Shown here: in pieces, positions 13,799 through 16,810 of the stretch
Numbering within the stretch: position 1 is the stretch's first letter
Layout of the letters: every line of letters begins with the position of its first letter
Source of the DNA: DAOTVD01 sp034437075
GTDB taxonomy: Bacteria > Chloroflexota > Anaerolineae > Aggregatilineales > J027
Assembly: GCA_034437075.1 (NCBI GenBank)
Contig: DAOTVD010000053.1
Span: 1 to 16,810 of the forward strand
Direction of reading: 5' to 3'
DNA length: 16,810 bases
The notes under the pieces: model-generated
The model's database searches: none
What the model was told of the DNA's origin: nothing
What the model saw: the letters and a program-made list of their open reading frames with translations, nothing else
Position numbers and translations under genes: made by a program

Positions 13799-15214
13799 AT
13801 GAAGACACATCGCGCACTCATCATCATTAGTATGCTGATTCTAGCTACGCTGGCGTGTTCGCTTTCGGCAGATGCACCACCCACGCTAGCGCCCAACACG
13901 CCAGTCCAGCAAAACCAGCAGGCGGCAACGATCACGCCCGATGCCGCCGTCGCGCCCCCCACCTTGCAACCGATTAATGTGCGGCCTCCCTCGGGCGTGT
14001 CGCAAGCCCAACCCAGCAGCCCTATCAGCCTAAGCAACGTCAACCAGGTCAGCCTCGAACGCATCATGGCCGATCTAAACACCTTGGTGGGCTTTCGTAC
14101 GCGCCATATCCTTAGTTCTACTGCCTCGAATACGGGCATTCAGGCCGCCGAGACATTTTTGCTGAATGAACTTCGCGCGATTGCGGCCACTAGCCCCAAT
14201 GAATTCCTGAGCATTGATGTGTACGCTCAACGTTTTAGCATGGAATGGGCCGGCCAGGAGATTTTCCCCGCCAATGTCGTTATGGCCATCCAGGGTACGG
14301 ATGCCTCCGCCGGGGTGGTGATGATTGTGGCGCATTACGATTCGACCTCGGAAAACTGGTACGATGGCGACAGCCTGGCGCCTGGCGCCAATGACAATGG
14401 CACTGGCGTGGCCGCGCTGCTCGAAATCGCGCGCTTGATGGTGCAACAACCCCACCGCGCGACCCTGGTTTTCGTCTTCTTCGCCGCCGAAGAAACAGGC
14501 CGCCAAGGGAGCGAAGCCTTCGTTAGCCAATATATCCAGGCTCAGAATATCCCCTTGGTAGCCGTCATCAATGTGGATAGTATCGGCAGTACGCGCGGCC
14601 CACGCGGCGAAGTCGTGAATGATGCGCTGCGCGTCTTCTCGGATGGGCCAAATATTGGCTCGGCAGGGCGCGCATTGGCGCGCATGATCGAAGTAGCCGT
14701 GGGGCGCCAGGTGCCCGAAATCGACATTGAACTGATTGACCGTATTGACCGGCCAGGCCGGTGGGGTGACCAAATGAGCTTTGCCGAACGGGGGTATCCT
14801 GCTGTGCGCATGATGGAAGCCGCCGAAGATCCCAGCCGCATCAATTCCTCGCGCGATACTGTCGATTTAATTGACCAAAATTATTTTCACAATGCCACAA
14901 AAGTCGTGCTGGCTGCGCTAGAGATGTTGGCCGATGGCCCCAATCCGCCGACCTTACGCGCCATCCGCCCCAGCACCACCGACCCCAACAGCCTGACGCT
15001 GGAATGGTCGCATAGCCCCGCGTGCCTGAGTTATGTCATCGCCCTACGCCAACCCGAAGCGCTATCCTATAGTGAATTTTATACGGTAGAGGCAACATCC
15101 TTATCATGGGGTGGGTTCCGCAGTTTCGAAGCGGTTAGCGTGGCCTGCGTGGATAGCGAAGGGCGTTTAGGCCGCTTTGCCCCCGAAGTATTGATTACTA
15201 CGCCCGCATCGTGA
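13799..15214 (+). CDS. M28-family metallopeptidase lipoprotein with C-terminal FN3-like domain
   Basis: From ATG 13799 the protein has 471 residues. It opens MKTHRALIIISMLILATLACS, a signal peptide with a relaxed lipobox (TLAC, C20), so it is probably anchored outside the membrane. A Pro/Thr/Gln-rich linker runs to about residue 75. The M28 aminopeptidase core follows: IVAHYDST (H179, D181), GANDNGTGVAALLEIA (D199), FAAEETGRQGS (E231, E232) and VINVDSIGS (D260). The last zinc-ligand region, usually H-T-x-x-D-T, reads N-S-S-R-D-T here (N349). The C-terminal 85 residues look like a beta sandwich of the fibronectin-III kind. An ATG at 13790 would add three residues but lies on the -10 element. 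It is divergent from sbcD and convergent with the next gene, 4 nt apart. Confidence 0.86.
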   Translation: MKTHRALIIISMLILATLACSLSADAPPTLAPNTPVQQNQQAATITPDAAVAPPTLQPINVRPPSGVSQAQPSSPISLSNVNQVSLERIMADLNTLVGFRTRHILSSTASNTGIQAAETFLLNELRAIAATSPNEFLSIDVYAQRFSMEWAGQEIFPANVVMAIQGTDASAGVVMIVAHYDSTSENWYDGDSLAPGANDNGTGVAALLEIARLMVQQPHRATLVFVFFAAEETGRQGSEAFVSQYIQAQNIPLVAVINVDSIGSTRGPRGEVVNDALRVFSDGPNIGSAGRALARMIEVAVGRQVPEIDIELIDRIDRPGRWGDQMSFAERGYPAVRMMEAAEDPSRINSSRDTVDLIDQNYFHNATKVVLAALEMLADGPNPPTLRAIRPSTTDPNSLTLEWSHSPACLSYVIALRQPEALSYSEFYTVEATSLSWGGFRSFEAVSVACVDSEGRLGRFAPEVLITTPAS

Positions 15215-15218
15215 CAGC

Positions 15219-15941
15219 CTAACAGAATTCGCCAGGCTCGCATATCTCGAACGGGATCGGTAATAGGGGCTGACCATTCACCAGAAATTCCACCGACCAT
15301 AAACCAGGTGTAAAGTTCAGCGTTTGTGGCCTGATCTCAAAAAAGATGCACACTTGCCCATAATCCTGGTCAGCCACCCAGGGCTGCGATTCCAGGCGTA
15401 ATTGATCTTCGTAATACCACCGGGCCTGGTGCACCGTGCCTGCCACCACATTTTCCCCAACCGCTGTCGCATAAATCGCTGTGGAGTCCTGACCAAAGCG
15501 CCCACGCCGGTTGTTAAAGGCGCACCCCGTGCTCGGGTCAATCTCCGGCACTGTCCATAAATCCCGGTAGTTACGGTTGCTCAACAGGGCAGCGGTGGGT
15601 GTCACGAGCGCCGCCAAGTCTTGGGTATTCACGCCAGGTGGTGGCGTTCTGCCGCCCGTCCCAAAATTATTAATGGCTTCTAAGGTCAACTGCAAGGTAT
15701 CGTTTTCTTGTTGTAGCTGGGCCATTTGGGTGCTCATGATGGGGGCTGTATCCACCGTGGCTTGGAGCGCCGTAATGGTGCCAACTTGTGTACCCGAAAA
15801 CGCCGCCGTTTGCACATTGGCCGTTTGGCGCGCTTGGGTCGTGGCTTGTTGTTGGGGGCTTTGTAACAGGCCATCTGGGCTGCACGCGCTCATCACGGTG
15901 ATGGTCAGCAGTGTTGTGCCCAAAAAAAGAAATTTATTCAA
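15219..15941 (-). CDS. Lipoprotein with Gln/Thr-rich coiled-coil N-terminus, function unknown
   Basis: The protein has 240 residues when started at TTG 15941. AAGGAG sits 8 nt before this TTG, and translation then gives MNKFLFLGTTLLTITVMSAC, a good lipoprotein signal with lipobox MSAC. Starting at the in-frame GTG 15971 would put ten extra residues ahead of the signal and bury the ribosome site inside the gene. A Gln/Thr/Ala-rich stretch with a short coiled coil (MAQLQQENDTLQLTLEAI) spans about 25-90. The C-terminal 110 residues form a beta-rich domain with four Cys (TGCAF, QVCIFF, EICEPGEFC) that may form disulphides outside the cell. I recognise no family. Confidence 0.8.
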   Translation of the reverse strand: MNKFLFLGTTLLTITVMSACSPDGLLQSPQQQATTQARQTANVQTAAFSGTQVGTITALQATVDTAPIMSTQMAQLQQENDTLQLTLEAINNFGTGGRTPPPGVNTQDLAALVTPTAALLSNRNYRDLWTVPEIDPSTGCAFNNRRGRFGQDSTAIYATAVGENVVAGTVHQARWYYEDQLRLESQPWVADQDYGQVCIFFEIRPQTLNFTPGLWSVEFLVNGQPLLPIPFEICEPGEFC

Positions 15942-16071
15942 ATAAAACGCTCCTTGTACTGTGTTTACCACAACCCTGCTGGCAGTCCCTGAATGCGTTT
16001 AGTAGGGATCATTGGCAGGAATACCAGAGGAGTGTAGCGGAAGTCGCGCAGGATGAAAAATGAGGAGTCGC
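15942..16071. other. Intergenic gap without a clear element
   Basis: These 130 bp separate the lipoprotein gene from the HAS-barrel gene, both on the minus strand. I see the ribosome site of the lipoprotein at its left end but no convincing promoter or hairpin with a T-run. Confidence 0.4.
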
Positions 16072-16674
16072 TTAAGTGGGGCGAATCATCTTGAGGATAT
16101 GCTGAAGCATCACAAGATCGTGGCTGAGCAGCCCAGCCAGATAGCGCCCGGCCTCAATCAGGAACTGTTCGCGCAGGCCATCTGGGCGCGCGTCGGCGGC
16201 CTTGCGCACTGTCGCGCCGATCAAATCGGTCGCCGCGATGTTGTGCGCATTCAGAATCAGGCGCAGAAAGTCGGGTTCTTGGGTGAAATAAGTGATTTCA
16301 TCGGGCACGCATAGCAGCACCGGGTCTAGGCTCAGGGGCGGGCGCGGTGGCAGGTTATAGCGGGGTTGGTCATCTTCGATATACCCAATGCTCAACACCT
16401 CGATTTCCACAGGCACTAGCCGATTCTCGCGTTGATCGCGCAGGGTGCTCTCATCCATGTTGCTGGCCATAATGAGTTGGCGCACCAGCGGATCATCATC
16501 AATGCGAATGGCGGTAATCAGCCCAATGACAATGAGGGCGCTATCCGCGTGCCGGGTTTGCACAAAAGCGCCCAGGCTGGGCTGGTGGATCTCCTGGCTA
16601 CGGGTGCCGCAAGTGAAGCCTTCGGTGCTGGCGCGCAGGACGCGCCCAATTTCGATATGTTCCATCACACTCAT
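16072..16674 (-). CDS. HAS-barrel domain protein (HerA/ATP-synthase-type barrel)
   Basis: The protein has 200 residues. The start at 16674 is fixed by a perfect AAGGAGG 8 nt upstream. The first 90 residues (IGRVLRASTEGFTCGTR ... SALIVIGLITAIRID) have the beta-barrel pattern of HAS domains, found at the N-terminus of HerA helicases and F1 ATPases. The second half (NLPPRPPLSLDPVLLC, then PDFLRLILNAH and a helical end) closely recalls a conserved cyanobacterial HAS-barrel protein of similar size that carries the same 'LPPRPP ... DFLR.LL' segments. A role near a HerA-type DNA translocase is a family inference; no such ATPase is in the window. It follows a partial gene on the same strand by 22 nt, so it is probably in an operon. 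Confidence 0.7.
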   Translation of the reverse strand: MSVMEHIEIGRVLRASTEGFTCGTRSQEIHQPSLGAFVQTRHADSALIVIGLITAIRIDDDPLVRQLIMASNMDESTLRDQRENRLVPVEIEVLSIGYIEDDQPRYNLPPRPPLSLDPVLLCVPDEITYFTQEPDFLRLILNAHNIAATDLIGATVRKAADARPDGLREQFLIEAGRYLAGLLSHDLVMLQHILKMIRPT

Positions 16675-16696
16675 GGCGTAAGCCTCCTTCGGGTGG

Positions 16697-16810
16697 CTAA
16701 CGTGCTGGTTGGCCGTACCGGCGACGGTCGGCTCTGGCGTGGTCTTTGCCTTGTTGTTTGGGCGATTTCGACACCGCCTGTTTATGCTTCAATAGCTCGA
16801 TATGGATCAT
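16697..16810 (-). CDS. 3' end of an unidentified gene upstream of the HAS-barrel gene
   Basis: The minus-strand frame is open from the window edge to TAG at 16699-16697, 37 codons, ending in a basic, Gln/Lys/Arg-rich tail (KSPKQQGKDHARADRRR). The 22-nt distance to the next start, with an AAGGAGG ribosome site in the gap, argues that this is the tail of the preceding operon gene. It is too short to identify. Confidence 0.5.
   Translation of the reverse strand: MIHIELLKHKQAVSKSPKQQGKDHARADRRRYGQPAR

Noticed and set aside
14075..14773. 232-codon minus-strand ORF
   Set aside because: Antisense to the M28 peptidase core, whose catalytic motifs are intact. No ribosome site or family pattern.
15215..15240. 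Terminator between the M28 gene and the convergent lipoprotein gene
   Set aside because: AGCCT and AGGCT could pair, but the stem is 5 bp with a long loop and no T-run on either strand.

Overview
This is a bacterial chromosomal segment, moderately GC-rich, with densely packed genes, short intergenic gaps and sigma70-type promoters. I infer a member of the Chloroflexota (Anaerolineae-like). The pointers are an epimerase-type threonine dehydrogenase paired with kbl, a T-box leader outside an obvious Firmicute context, several threonine- or proline-rich lipoproteins, and a HAS-barrel protein resembling a conserved cyanobacterial one. The phylum is an inference and no marker gene settles it.

Layout from left to right. 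(1) 1-279 is the 3' end of an NAD-dependent epimerase/reductase. (2) 402-2634 is a two-gene threonine-degradation operon (kbl, tdh) behind an extended -10 promoter. (3) 2631-3464, minus strand, is a secreted HExxH metallopeptidase candidate whose stop codon overlaps that of tdh. (4) 3623-5655 is a CNNM/CBS membrane protein followed 2 nt later by a HAD phosphatase. (5) 5674-9158, minus strand, is the leuS transcription unit: strong promoter, T-box leader, intrinsic terminator, 51-codon ORF, then leuS, which ends in a terminator lying inside the last codons of the HAD gene. (6) 9180-13639, minus strand, is sbcD, a small lipoprotein gene and sbcC, driven from a promoter carried by a 38-bp sequence present twice. 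(7) 13799-15214 is an M28-family lipoprotein peptidase. (8) 15219-16810, minus strand, holds a lipoprotein with a TTG start, a HAS-barrel protein and the 3' end of an unidentified gene.

The most striking object is the leuS leader. A full canonical T-box (Stem I with a CUC leucine specifier, Stem II with an S-turn, the 15-nt T-box sequence with a UGGU bulge, antiterminator and terminator) is interrupted between its Stem I/II part and its antiterminator by a complete, normal-looking tRNA-Ala(GGC) gene with the G3:U70 identity pair. The tRNA sits inside a perfect 7-bp inverted repeat. There is one consensus promoter upstream of the whole unit, so every transcript that starts there should carry tRNA-Ala, while leuS is reached only if the T-box reads through. 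I know of no described case of a tRNA gene nested in a T-box riboswitch, but I cannot search for one here.
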